NCBI GenBank assembly: GCA_021234155.1
Contig: JAJEKV010000094.1
Coordinates: forward strand, 3,268,535 to 3,332,534
Length of the DNA stretch: 64,000 nucleotides
Source: Isoetes taiwanensis
Taxonomy: Eukaryota > Streptophyta > Lycopodiopsida > Isoetales > Isoetaceae
Direction of reading: 5' to 3'
Part shown: positions 45,436 to 56,865 of the stretch, piece after piece
How the letters are laid out: every line of letters begins with the position of its first letter
Position numbering within the stretch: position 1 is the stretch's first letter
Program-made: the position numbers and the translations under genes
The notes under the pieces: model-generated
The model's database searches: none
What the model was told of the DNA's origin: nothing
The model's input: the letters and a program-made list of their open reading frames with translations, nothing else

Positions 45436-46050
45436 TCAGGTCCTATTAGCGTTACAAATCTTAGTCATTATATTACATAGAGTTTTATTGGTTCTTTCAA
45501 CTTGGCCATTAGCTTGAGGATGATAGGGTGTACTCTTTCTATGGGCTATGGCGTGGCGTTGATCAAAGGTAGCGACCACATCATTGATAAAGTGTGAACC
45601 TCTATCACTAACCAACTCTAAGGGACACCCAAAACCTAGTAATGATGTTTTCATATAAGAAAGTTGCTACACTAGCTGCATTAGCATTTCTCAATGCTTT
45701 TGCCTCAACCCATTTGGTAACATAATCCGTGCACACCAATATATACTCTAGCGGGTTTGAGTGAAGGAGGATTAATGGGACCTACAAAATCTATCCCCAT
45801 TTTTCAAAAGGTAATATGGGAACTATCGGGTTCGAGGCATAGAATCTCGTCTAGTAGGCCGGACCCAATCTTTGGCAAAGGTCACAATGTTTTACGGATT
45901 GTTACATCATGGTACAAACTAGGCCACCAATAACCAACATTTAACACTTTCTTAGCGGTGACATCTGTGAAAAAAAATGACCTCCAGGCCGGGGAATCAT
46001 GGCAAGCTCTAATGACCTTTTGCACTTCATGAGGGAATATGCATCTACGC
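45436..46050 (-). pseudogene. Gypsy integrase
   Basis: Broken frames give WVEAKALRNANAASVATFLY, then GCPLELVSDRGSHFINDVV with the second catalytic Asp, and HPQANGQVERTNKTL with the catalytic Glu (45436-45654). Upstream (45750-45900) a DFVGPI-like segment with the first Asp is readable across frameshifts. In an active element it would insert the cDNA into the genome. Confidence 0.85.
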
Positions 46051-46365
46051 GGGGATATCATCTTTACCTACCTATACAAGGTTCCGGCCAGCAAAGTGAA
46101 AGGTTTACATTTTGAATTAATCTTTTCCTTTCTATGGCTCTCATATCATCACGGAAATTCACCGGTGGAAAGGAATTGACCCACATCAACATACCATTAA
46201 GGCTGCGGTCACCATAAACAAGTTAGCATCGGGCAAGTCATCTTTTACCCCTTTATCGTTAGAATCACTCAATAATCGCGATAAATGGTCAATGAGGGTG
46301 CATGAGATTTTCTGGTTTTACAATTATCTGAAATTGAAACTCTTGCAACATGAGTAACCATCTAG

Positions 46366-46572
46366 TTATTCTTCCCGGATTACGCAAGGTTTTAAAATTA
46401 AATATCTCAATGCTTGGTGGTCAACAAAAATACAAATTCTTTTCCCAATAAATAGTGGCGAAACTTTATAATTGAATAAATCATGCCCAATCCTTCCCTT
46501 TAGGTTGTTGAATAATTCTTTTCTCATTAGACAATTGGCGACTAGCATAATAAATTGGATGATCCCACCCAT
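46366..46572 (-). pseudogene. Gypsy RNase H fragment
   Basis: The frame contains YKVSPLFIGKRICIFVDHQALRYLI. The 'F.VDHQAL.YL' signature marks the end of Ty3/gypsy RNase H. Its N-terminal half overlaps the preceding RT piece in another frame. Confidence 0.8.
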
Positions 46573-47600
46573 CTTGTTGTGGTTGTGACAAAATACTTCC
46601 TATTGCATATCCTCGAAGAGTCTACATGGGCATGAAATTCCCTTTCCCAATTAGGAAAACTAAGTATGGGTGCGATTATTAGTGCTTCTTTTTTAAACTT
46701 GTAAATGCTTTTTGACATTCTTGTGTCCCTTGATATTCCTTCCCCTTTAAGGAGTGCGGTTAATGGTAAAGCCTTATTAGCATAATATCTTATGAATCTT
46801 CGATGATACCCTATATGCCCAAGAAATGCTTGTAATTGCTTAATGTTAGTAGGTGGCTCCAATTCGAAATAACTTTAGTCTTATCGGGGGTCAATTGCAA
46901 TACCCTTGCGAAATGATCCTACCCAACAACGTCCCCATGGGTAACTCCAAACAAACATTTCATAGGGTTTAGAGATATACCATATTCTCGACATTTCATA
47001 AAGCATAATCGAGTTTCTCCCGATGTTCTTGCACGGTACTAAAAACACGAAATCATCAAGAAACACTTCCATAAAGTCTCTTAGATAATCTTTAAATGCA
47101 CCCAGTAACTACCCTTTGGAAAGTGGCGGGGAGCATTACACAACCCAAATGGCATAACCTTATACATGTAGCACCCCCATTAGTGACAAATGTGGTTTTC
47201 CCTATCTTCCTTGGCAATACTCACTGATTGTACCCACTTGAACCCGTCAAGAAAGAATAGTACTCATGGCCGACAGCCAAGAATCAATAGCGTTATCGAT
47301 GAAAGGAACGAAACCCATCCTTAATGGTGGCGACATTTAATTTTCTATAGTCCACACACACCCTTAATTTTTTAGACTTCTTTGGAACTATAACTATTGG
47401 GGACAACCACTCACTAGTTTCCTTGGTTCAATAAACTTAGCTTTAATTAAATTATCCAGCTCTTCCCTTACCACCTTTGGTAATGAGGGTTCATCACAGT
47501 AGGGTCGTTGCCTTATAGCTTTTGTGTTAGCTTCAAGTACAATTCTATGCACACTTAACTTCGGGTGATATACCCTTGGATCCTCATCGTCCATGCAAAG
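46542..47600 (-). pseudogene. Gypsy reverse transcriptase
   Basis: From right to left: HRIVLEANTKAIRQRPYCDE and EELDNLIKAKFIEP (47394-47594) open the RT. The catalytic box reads FLDDF (46881-47072), and the connection NIKQLQAFLGHIGYHRRFI is at 46542-46862. F(L/M)DDF is typical of Tat/Athila-type plant elements. At least three frame changes separate the blocks. Confidence 0.85.
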
Positions 47601-48093
47601 ACATCCTTAAACTCCATGAGGAGATCCTTATATTCTTTATGTTCTTCACCAAGATTAAGTTTTTCCCAATCGCACCATCTTGGGTTCTCCCGAAGTACCT
47701 AAATTCAACTCATCATAAGTGGGGCCGGGTTAGCATTTGTTGGACTTCCTTGGATGCACAATGGGAGGGGGTTTCTTTTTTAGCTTGGGTTCTCCCTCCT
47801 CAAATTTTGAGAAGTACTTTCGGGATATCTCTCCTCTTCTTCTTCCTTTATAGTTTCATTTACTTCTTCCACATTTACAAACAAAAACATTTACACCATT
47901 CATCCATTCCTCTAAAGCCCGCCAGGATGAAGTATCATCCCTCATTGTTAGTTTTTCATAATCCTCTTGCTCTACATAAACTTGGTCTACTTCTATTTCA
48001 TTATTATTCTCGTTACTATCTACATCATCATCATTATTATCAACATGCATATCTTCAATTGAGGAACTAGTATCACTATCATTGTCATCCTTA

Positions 48094-48675
48094 TTACCGT
48101 GATTGAACATGGACCCTTATCTTGATTAAATTATTCCCATCTCCAATTTGCAAATAGCACAGAGACCAATCATGTTTAGCTGATGCTTGCATTAACCATG
48201 GCCTTCCTAACAACAATGGATAAGTGCATGCACTATTTGGCATCTTTAAAATGACATAATCCACAAAGAAAGTCACACCCAGCAATTAAGGTTTTAATCC
48301 CAAGAACTAATCCCAAAGGTGTTACCTTTTAGTTGATCAGCCATCCTCACTATAAAACTTCTGGGGCATAGGCTCGGCAAATCTAGTTTCCTCCACATAC
48401 TCTCGGGCATAATGTTCACGCTAGCCCCCATCAATAGTGCAATTTAAGATTATCACTTTCGCCCACTTATTTCCACATCCGGACAAAGGTGAACTCATAT
48501 CTGCAATTATAGGCCATGCGGAATTGACAACTACTTCTTTATGACTTTTTAATGCGGCCAAGACCACCTTCACGACAACTAGGGCGATTTGCAATAATTG
48601 TTTGAATGTTAAGGAAGGACTTTTATTTTCCAAATCCTTCAAAATATCATAGGGTTGTTCTTCCTTTAAATTCAA
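48094..48675 (-). pseudogene. Gypsy protease region
   Basis: A pre-protease segment (YDILKDLENKSPSLTFKQLL, 48421-48675) leads to NCTIDGG, and beyond a frame change to ASVNIMPESMW. This is a retroviral-type aspartic protease active site with DGG in place of DSG/DTG. It ends with YPLLLGRPWLMQASAKHDW (48094-48285), the flap-distal strand and helix. Confidence 0.75.
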
Positions 48676-49014
48676 AACTCTAGTGTACTTCTTCGTTTAC
48701 CCTTATCCGGTATTTTCTTTATTAGACTTCGAAATCATTTAAAATTTCTTTAACTTCCATTGGATGGGGGAGTTGGTCAATATCTTCAAACAACCTTGGT
48801 TCCTCAACCTCACTAACTTCATTATCCCCTTCATTTATCACATGTGCTTCATTTTCTTCTTCTCTGGTCTTCTTGCCCCACGAGTCTCCACAACATAACT
48901 TGGGATATTAACCGGTCCACATACACAACTCGACTATCTACCACCACTTCCTTTCCCTTATTATTAGAAGATGGTTCCCCTCTTGCCTTTAATTTGTGAG
49001 GACAATTTTCTTGG

Positions 49015-50676
49015 CTATGTAGGCCTTGGGTTTGGCGAGATCCCAGATATGGGTTGATATCCAACTTGTCTCATAGGATTAGGACAATGAGGTGCTATAT
49101 GACCCATCTCTCCACATCTATAACATTGGGGTGGAGGCCTCTTCATAACTCTAGGGCGATTTTGCCTTTCCTCCACGTTGGTAGCATAAAGGCGAGGATA
49201 AAAGGGTTGTGCTTGATAAGTAGGGGTAGGGGTATTAGGGTTAGCTTCCATTCTCCAAAAATAGCATCTTTACGTAGGGTGATTAGTTTTACCACACTTT
49301 TTACAAGGAATTGGTATGTTTGCGGGAGTAGGACACTTTCGGATGGTAAATGGCCATAACCCTTGCATTTCACACACCACATGTTAGTCCTCTCATTGTT
49401 TACTTGTGGCTTATTACTCACACCTCTTACCCAATTCAATTGCATCTCGTTCATTTTATTAGTAAGAGTCTCTACCACCTTTTCTAACTTTTTTATCAAC
49501 CCCTTCCTCTATGGTTGGCTTTTGTTATTGGGGCACCACTCCCTAATGTGGCTAGCCTACTATAATCTATGGTACCCAAGTCACTAGGCGTGACACCCAA
49601 CATTCCCAAGTGAGGGGCTTGCTAAAGGGGGTTCTAGAGGGTTCTTGAGGGCTACCCCACCCAACCACGAAGGCATAATCAACCGGGATTATAATGGCGG
49701 GCCATAGTTAGCTTGGCTTGTTCCCGGCTAAAATTTTGCAATCTTGATGGCACTTTCTAAATCTGGCGGGGTTTGACCCTTAGTGAAAAAGCCAAATCGG
49801 TGGTAACCCATTTGTAAAGTATCTTACTTGATCCTCAAGCTGTGGGGTGGGCTCTCTTTTGGCTACCAACCGTCTAAACCTCGACACATAGCTCTGCTTG
49901 ATTTCATTAGGCGACAAGCGTAAATATGTTAGCTCATCATTTATTCTTTCTTGAAGGCCAATAGGCCTAAAGGCCTTTAAAAATGCTTTTCTAAGGTCAT
50001 CCCAAGTCAAAAAAAGGGTAATACTCCTAGAGGTTCTATACCATTCCATTGCCCCATCCTCTAAAGGTTGCTCCAAACAGCCCTAAGTCTTTCGGCATTA
50101 CCATCTTCTTGATTGGCCTCACTAATAGTCAAAATGATTGAATGTGAGAATCAGCCTCCCCTTTTAAAAGGTGAAAAGGTTGGGTATTTCATTTTAGAAG
50201 TTTTAGTTGCCATGGGATTAAGAATCGAAGTATTAGAAGGAGTTAAATAACCTGGTTTCCTCTTCACTACTTTCCCCGGGGGCTAGAGGGTATGGTGCTC
50301 TTTGCTACTAAACCCTTGCTCTACTAATGATCTTTCTTCTTCCAAGACTTGCTCTTTTAATTCCCTTCTTTTTTGTTCCCTAAACTCTAGTCTAGCACTA
50401 CGTTCGACCTCTTGCTTCTCGATGCTCTTCTTTCTCCTTTCGACATCCGGGCCCCAATTCATGCAAAAACTTTAATTCTTTGGAACAAATAACTTTTTTT
50501 TTTTTTTTTTTTTTATTACGTAGAGGTGGATGCCCCTCTTGGCTTACAAATTCTTCAAATGAAGATTGCCTAAGTCTTCTTACAAATTCTTGGTTCCCAA
50601 CCATCCGGGGAATTGGTTGTGGTTCCTCCCATGGTCCACCGTCTCCCCAACCACTATTAGGTTGAATTCTCTTCAC
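49015..50676 (-). pseudogene. Gypsy gag with CCHC zinc knuckle
   Basis: The capsid-like part (EWYRTSRSITLFLTWDDLRK, then FRPIGLQERINDELTYLRL, 49780-50076) is the retrotransposon gag fold. A CCHC knuckle, CYRCGEMGHIAPHC, follows at 49015-49251. The N-terminal frame at 50398-50676 contains a Lys run caused by a T tract at 50490-50513. Gag would package element RNA; frames are interrupted. Confidence 0.85.
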
Positions 50677-50903
50677 GAGGATTATTTAAAATAAGTACTT
50701 TTGTGCTTAGTGATGGGTAAATGTGGCCAATTTTCCATTCACTGCAAGCCATTATACATCCAACAAAAATTTAATAAATTTTATTTTATTTTATTTATTT
50801 TTATTCTCCTTTTTTTTTTTTTATAACAAAAATTCAAAAGTTGTACTATTATTAGTCAACACGATTACCCTTTAGTTAATTTCTCGGAATGCCCCCCACT
50901 AAA

Positions 50904-52470
50904 TGTTGGCGGGTCAACCTACCCCAAGCCCGAGTTCTTAGGCAATGGATGACAAAATAATAATACTACTAATGACAAAAAATATAATTCCGTTAATTAC
51001 TTACGCCAACACCACCACAACTAGGCTCATAACTTCCGTTATACCCCTTAAGCCTAGCCGCTTGCCTTCCTTTTACTCCTTGCTTAATATATATTTTTTT
51101 TTATTATATAATATTAACAATTTTATATTGTGGATATATATTTGTATCACAATTATCAATAATATATATTAACCTTGGTTGTCATGCTCATGCCCATTAA
51201 TGCATTCGAATTCCTTAATCACCCATGTTAACCCCTTTTTACTCTTATTTTTGGACAACAATATCCATTAGCTTTTAGTTAGGTTATTATTGAACAAAAA
51301 TAAAAACACAAAACAAGAATTACGAGTTAGGGGCAGGGGCGTCCGGTGACGAGGCGGCGACCAGTGACGGGGCTTCAATCTCCTCTCTGCTTCAATCGAT
51401 CCTTCTCCTTTTGCCTTTCTTTTACTGCGGATATAGCAATGAGCAAGCAAGATGCATGCAGATTTGGTTTAGATTACGCTCTTGGATGGCGTCGGATGGA
51501 TGAGCGAGGCAATCCCAAGCATATTCAATCCTCTATTTTGGTTTTATCCTTTTCTTAATATTTCAATCCACAGTTTTACGAACTAATCCTTGAGATACAT
51601 CCTCTTCCTTAACTCCTTTTATTTCCTTACTTCTTACTCTCTTTCCTTCCATACGGGGCAAGCGACGAACGGCCCAAGACTCTCTTACCATTCTAACTTT
51701 ATCTCTTATTTTAATCCTTCTTGCTTTTACCCGGGAAGCAACAGGTCGAGTACAATCAAGTCTCAATTCAGATTTTTTAATTCCGGTTCTTAATTCCTTC
51801 CCTCAATCATTACTTGAGGCGACAACATGATATTCTCAATTCATTTTTTAATTCCATTCTTAGTACTTCCATTTATTTCTTATCAAAGCGGATCACCATT
51901 CTCACAGATCTGAGTAGGATGCTTGAAATTCAAAAGAGATTTTTAGCAAGCCTATCACGATCTTACACGATCATTAATTCTTTTCTCACACATCATTATC
52001 TTATTAACTTAGAAATAACCTCAAAGCGGCATCTTTGGAGGGACCAAATTAGCGAAAGCGGATAAGATTACACATTAGCATCGGCTCAAGGCAAAAATTC
52101 GATTCGAGGCCAAAGGTAAAATTGAATTCATTCATCAATGTTACTTATACACAAGCTGAGCAGTCGAGCCCTTGAGACAAATCAATCTGGAGCATCAAGT
52201 GTTAAATAACTAATCCTAAACAACCATGGAGATGTTGACACCTCATCAATCAAAAATATGGTCTCCTCCAATCAAAGCGCTTTGTGCTTTCTCCTTACCA
52301 TTAAAATTCAATTTCTAATGGTCTTCAATAATATAAGCATCAAAATCTTCAAAAATAACCTTGTAACTATGCACTTTGGTCGATTTTGAGCCCATACGTC
52401 TTCATTCGCGACTTCTTTTCACCTTTGTTTCACTCAAAATCAAAATTTACATTGTCTTTGTGACTCCACA
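50904..52470 (-). repeat. 5' LTR of the Ty3/gypsy element
   Basis: A 1567-bp partner of 42440-44010. Just inside it on the minus strand, after TTTAG, TGGGGGGCATTCCGAGA starts with TGG and could be the primer-binding site, but I cannot name the matching tRNA. Confidence 0.95.
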
Positions 52471-52475
52471 ACCAT
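52471..52475. other. Target site duplication ACCAT (right)
   Basis: Identical to 42435-42439. Beyond it the interrupted tandem unit resumes (GTGAACACGACATGAAAGAC). Confidence 0.9.
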
Positions 52476-52494
52476 GTGAACACGACATGAAAGA

Positions 52495-52528
52495 CTAGTA
52501 ATGGTGCCCAGTGTTGCTGGGCATAAGT
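52495..52528 (-). mobile_element. Helitron 3' terminus (minus orientation)
   Basis: On the minus strand a stem-loop GCCCAGCAACACTGGGC (52522-52506) is followed by ACCATTA and CTAG (52498-52495) and then T. Its last ~34 bases match 40630-40664 with one or two changes. The Helitron body extends to the right; its 5' end was not found. Confidence 0.6.
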
Positions 52529-54479
52529 TGAAGCCTATAAATGTTTTGGCCACAAAAGCGTGCAATAATAATTCAACTTTTGCATTCTAACAAAAAAGGT
52601 CGCTTAAAAGAAACTTTCATGTTAGATAGTGTTGTGTCCGCAGTGATAAGAACTTACATTACCAATGAACACTCTATGGAGTTCAAGAACCATCTGCATT
52701 GTCTTACATCAATGAAGCAAAAGGAACAATACACTTCCTAGAAACTTACATCATCATGACACAAGCTCTAAGCAAAAGAAACAATGCACTAACTCAAAAC
52801 TGTATCCCCATAACTCAACCTCTAGCAACTCACAGACACTACTACCTTAACTTGGTGCTTGGTGCAAATATTATATTGCATTATAGAAGAAGTAATTGTG
52901 CAAAAGTTGGTAACCTGTAAATGATGATCCTGCGGATTCACTTTGGAAACACGACGTCTTGAATTTTTCCACATTGAATTTGAATGCATTGTAGCGTATT
53001 GGTGAAAGCATGTTTCTCAAATTGCAAAGTCAATGTCAAGCATACAAAAGAAAACAAAATTTTAATATAAAGATATATGCTTGCTTCTTGAATTGTTCTG
53101 CAATACAATGCTTCATAATTCTTTGAGGCTTGCACTTATGGTATATGGAGTAGCTTTGGCATAGATTTCTACACCTTAACATTTCTTCATGTGTCTCAAA
53201 ACATGTAAATAAAGCTTCTTTTTTTTTTTGTAGGCAAGCTTTTTTAATTTTCTATTAATCTAAAAAACACAGTACATGACCTTATTGGAGTAGGCTCCAC
53301 AATAGGCCTGATAAAAATATTTGCAAGAACAATGGTCTACCAGATCAAAAAAATAGTCGCAGTAACACACCAATCCAAGATAAGAGTCTGAAGAGTAGTG
53401 CTGTCCCTTCAATTTCAAGCAAGAATGCAGCCACTATAAATTCTACAAGCATGGCCCTTTGAAGCTCCAACACCGACAAATGCAAGCAAATGGAGAGCTT
53501 AGGCGAGAAAATGTCATACCATGCGTTAAATTGACCTGGAAGTCATCCTGCATTGCAATACTATAAGAGCTCGGCACCCCTTTCCAATCCTGTACTAGAG
53601 AGTGAGTTCATGACTCCATCTTCCTGCTTTGCAAGAACTCATACAGGTCTATCTCAAGGAGGTGGTCTACTTTCTCTTCTAATGCTCCTCCACACACTGG
53701 CATAGGCCACGTCTGCAATATGATTAAAGGAACCAAGGTCTCCCGCCCAAGGCTTCTTTAAATGGCCTCCTTCTCTGCTCTACTTATATGTTTCTGCACT
53801 ACCTGCAGATACTAATCTCCCCTAGCTGGGATAGGGATGGACGAACTCTAGAATAGCTCAACCAAAGTACACTCCAAAGTACTAGAAAACAATATCACAG
53901 CCAAAGGCAGACTCAACAGACCAGTATTCCATAAGATTCCACCCTCTTAAGTCCCTCGAAAGCCCAGCCAACAAGATCTGCAGCTCCAGTGACTATGAAG
54001 GCTTCATCAAAAGAGGGCACCTTAATATGTCTAGAGGCATATGAATCCATCATTAGTTATCCCACTGTCTTCCCATACATTAAGCTGCACAAAGCCAAGG
54101 TAATCTACAGTTCTTGTCAGATTTTGAATAATATGAAAGCAAGCAACCCGAAAGCTCTGGTATTCCAGGATATGATGGCATTCCCTGATTCTATAACTGC
54201 AGTAAGTGCAGTTGCAAACCGCAAGAGTGCAGCCTTCCTCTGCAATGAGTGCAGCATGAAGTCTAAGTCTGCCGTAGTACTCAACATTGGACGATAGCCA
54301 GAATTGAATGACCAAGCTTATATACTGTTCAAAATCTCGTAGCATTAGCCCGGCAAAAGAAAAACAGCTGGACCTTAAGCACACAAGCATCTGATGTTGA
54401 AGCTCTGAGGCATAAACCGTTTTTCAAATGCTTGCTAGATGCTACCTAATGCTGATCTAGACTCAAATCAAATGGCAGA
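52529..54479. other. Probable Helitron body with retroelement remnant
   Basis: No RepHel-type replicase/helicase frame is visible. A minus-strand LINE 3' end (TTAATAGAAAATTAAAAAAG then A tract, 53219-53310) is embedded. Other sequence is unclassified. If the Helitron reaches this far it is non-autonomous. Confidence 0.35.
53219..53330 (-). mobile_element. LINE-like 3' end (minus strand)
   Basis: Read on the minus strand, ATCTGGTAGACC…GGCCTATTGTGGAGCC, then TTAGATTAATAGAAAATTAA and an A tract. It aligns with 29965-30105 and weakly with 15400-15700. Confidence 0.55.
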
Positions 54480-54484
54480 AGCAT

Positions 54485-54621
54485 GAGGACCAATTCTTAC
54501 CCAGTCAGGCCTGGACAAACAGAGGAAAGATCCAAGAACAGCGGCCATGTCTTGAAAGCAGAACTCTTGTTGCCAAGATCCGATGAAGACCAAGTAGATG
54601 AGGGCCCTGGAGCATCAGCCA
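54485..54621 (-). other. Candidate first exon of an unknown gene
   Basis: From an ATG near 54621 the minus strand encodes about 40 residues (MADAPGPSSTWSSSDL, then FKTWPLFLDLSSVCPGLTG) and runs into a good donor, G|GTAAGA, near 54500. No second exon could be assigned with confidence; a frame at 54031-54390 on the same strand is the nearest candidate. It may be a fragment carried by the Helitron. Confidence 0.3.
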
Positions 54622-54803
54622 TGGTCTGGCAAGACAGCAGCAGGCATTAGCACTGCTCTTACATTTTGCTTTTAGATTATTAGTTTAGGGGTGATGTATT
54701 AAGGCACTCGTGCAACTCTTAAATGGCTAAAGTTAGAAACATATCAACGAAGTTTTGTGTGCCTTTTACTTTTTAGATTATTATTTTAGGGATGTGTTAA
54801 AGC

Positions 54804-54998
54804 CCCGGGGATACCACTTAGTGTATAAGGGATACGCCACGTGCAAGGAAGGGGTCATAAAAAACCCCTTCGTATACGCTTTTTTTAAGGTCTAAAAAAC
54901 CCCTTTCCGTATGAAATACATCACTAGAGATTGGATTTTTTAAGGTCTAAAGAACCCCTTCCCGTACGTATTCGTACGCTCTATGTGAATCCCCCGGG
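54804..54998. mobile_element. 195-bp MITE, hAT-type target duplication
   Basis: Short TIRs (CCCGGGGAT at the left, ATTCCCCCGGG-like at the right) are flanked by a perfect 8-bp duplication GTTAAAGC (54796-54803 and 54999-55006). The interior holds three partial copies of AAGGTCTAAAAAACCCCTT. No coding capacity. An 8-bp duplication fits hAT-type elements. Confidence 0.75.
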
Positions 54999-55006
54999 GT
55001 TAAAGC

Positions 55007-55873
55007 ATTACAACTCCAAATTTATTTGATTTCAGTTATTTTGTATCAATATATAATAATGTCTCAAATAGTGATTGACATTGCCTCAAACATTTCTATT
55101 GCCACATAGATAACCAATAATGTTTTATGTTAAACCCTTATGACGTTCAACTATACTGTTGTTTATTCAATACAAAATAATAAGCCAAACAATACATTCT
55201 TCCAAATTTCAAAAAATAATGTTCTTGTCAAACTTTGTGTTAAGGTATCATGCAATTCAAGTCCATTTTGCTCATAAAACATCATGTGCTAAGCTATCGT
55301 ACAATTCAAGTCCATCCACTTCCTTTTTTGCTCTTTGCGATATCTTGGAGCACCTAAGAAATAGCTTTCTAATTCTTTGTCAAACTCTTTGTCAAACTTC
55401 GAGGCCTTAAAAAACATGTGTTGATTATTTAAAGCCTGAATGCTTGTTAGTTTGCAAGGCAAAATTTGAGCATTTACATAAACGAAAGGCAGTTTGTCGT
55501 GGCTGGTCTCGGGGTTTTCGAGCTTGTGCAAGTACTCTAATGCAAAGGAATACATCCTTGCACTAAGTGAGGTGCAACTTCATTCAATACAACATTTCTG
55601 CAAGGGTGGGTTACATGTGTGGAATCCAGAAAGATCCACGAAAAATATTAAGCTGGAGTCCAAGGCACACTTCCACATAATAGATTTTGATTTGGATGCA
55701 TCCATCGCCTTCAATAGCTCCTCACCAATAGGAAGCAAGAAGAATGAAATGTCTAAAAATGTCAAGCAATAGCAAGACAATACAAACTGCCAAAGCACCA
55801 ATGCAGCTGCATTGCATAGATTCTTTCCCTACTGCTGCATTTTAAGGATCCTAGAGAGGAGCCATTTTTTATG
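55007..55873. other. Spacer without confident gene
   Basis: Frames of under 95 codons on both strands show no known domain. A near-exact doublet with GCTAAGCTATCGTACAATTC-type sequence occurs near 55245 and 55295. Confidence 0.4.
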
Positions 55874-56195
55874 GGGTAAAAGCATGCTACGGTGTACCAC
55901 TTTTGGAACCCTCAAAAGTACCTACACTGGGTACTTTTAAAAGTGGTACTTTCTGTTTTTTCTTTCCATTAAAATCGATCAAAATTTTTTGAATTGAAGG
56001 TCAGTAACATGCCAATCTATAGTATAGAGGATAACAATAACTATTAGAGACTAAAATAAATGAATTAACTCTCAAACTTATTACTTATTGTGGCATTTAT
56101 GCAAGTTCCCAATACCCAGTGTTGGGTACTTTTCTGGGTAGTTTCGCACTCCCTAAAAAGTACTTTAGATGGTACACCCTAGCATGCTTTCACCC
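55874..56195. mobile_element. 322-bp MITE with ~25-bp TIRs
   Basis: GGGTAAAAGCATGCTACGGT at the left pairs with the reverse complement of the right end (GGGTGAAAGCATGCTAGGGT). TATG flanks both ends (55870-55873 and 56196-56199) and may be the target duplication. Subterminal AAAGTACC/GGTACTTTT motifs recur in both arms. The superfamily is uncertain. Confidence 0.75.
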
Positions 56196-56390
56196 TATGC
56201 CAAAATCATCATTGCAAATGAAACTTAAATGTGCTCAAACTAAATTATAATTTGGAAACTGAGCACCTGAGGTAGAAATGAAATGGCAACTGTCTTTCTA
56301 CATGTTCTTGCATAAATATTTTGTAAACATCTATCTTTGATTTTTCAAAGCATGATTCAAAATGGACATGTTTTACCAAATCTCTTTATT

Positions 56391-56857
56391 CAGGGATAGG
56401 TTCAATACGCTATACGTTTTATACAGAATACGTATGAATTGTATGATACGGCACATATTTGCCGTATAAAACGTAAAAAATACGGCAAAAAAAATTCCGG
56501 CGTCGGAAGATTTTCGTCTGTGCAAAACGATGAAAATCTGTGACGCTAATTTTTTTTTTCGCAAGATAAACCTTCAGATCTTTGCCTGCCACTGAAAGTT
56601 TTTCGCGTGACGATCTGAAGAATTACACGTCGCGTGAAAAAATTCCCTTTTTTTGTCGTGCACGCGGTTTTTTTTGTTTGGCGTCTGCTTGAAAAACTTT
56701 CAGCGTCATAAAACATAAGGTTCACAGTCGCATGAATTTTTTTTTTTTCCGGCCAGCGACTAAAAAATACGTAAAATACGTATTTTTCAAAAAAATACAT
56801 ATTTTTTAACTTTATACGTCCGGAATTTAAATTTCGTACGTACAGAACCTATCCCTG
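56391..56857. mobile_element. 467-bp non-autonomous hAT element
   Basis: TIRs CAGGGATAGGTTC…GAACCTATCCCTG are flanked by a perfect 8-bp duplication TCTTTATT (56383-56390 and 56858-56865). Both features fit hAT. The interior is full of TACGTAT/ATACG and CGTCGCG-type inverted motifs and has no transposase. Confidence 0.9.
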
Positions 56858-56865
56858 TCTTTATT

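Larger units (their letters stand above)
42440..52470 (-). mobile_element. Complete-length Ty3/gypsy retrotransposon
   Basis: A 10,031-bp element with two ~1.57-kb LTRs, a 5-bp target duplication (ACCAT) and the pol order protease, RT, RNase H, integrase on the minus strand. The FLDDF-type RT box and the long LTRs suggest a Tat/Athila-like lineage. Reading frames are broken by many small indels. The perfect target duplication argues for a fairly recent insertion into a local tandem repeat. Confidence 0.95.

Noticed and set aside
40637-52528. A single 11.9-kb DNA transposon with 34-bp TIRs
   Set aside because: No target duplication flanks the pair, homology stops after 34 bp, and each copy has the hairpin plus CTAG form of a Helitron 3' end.
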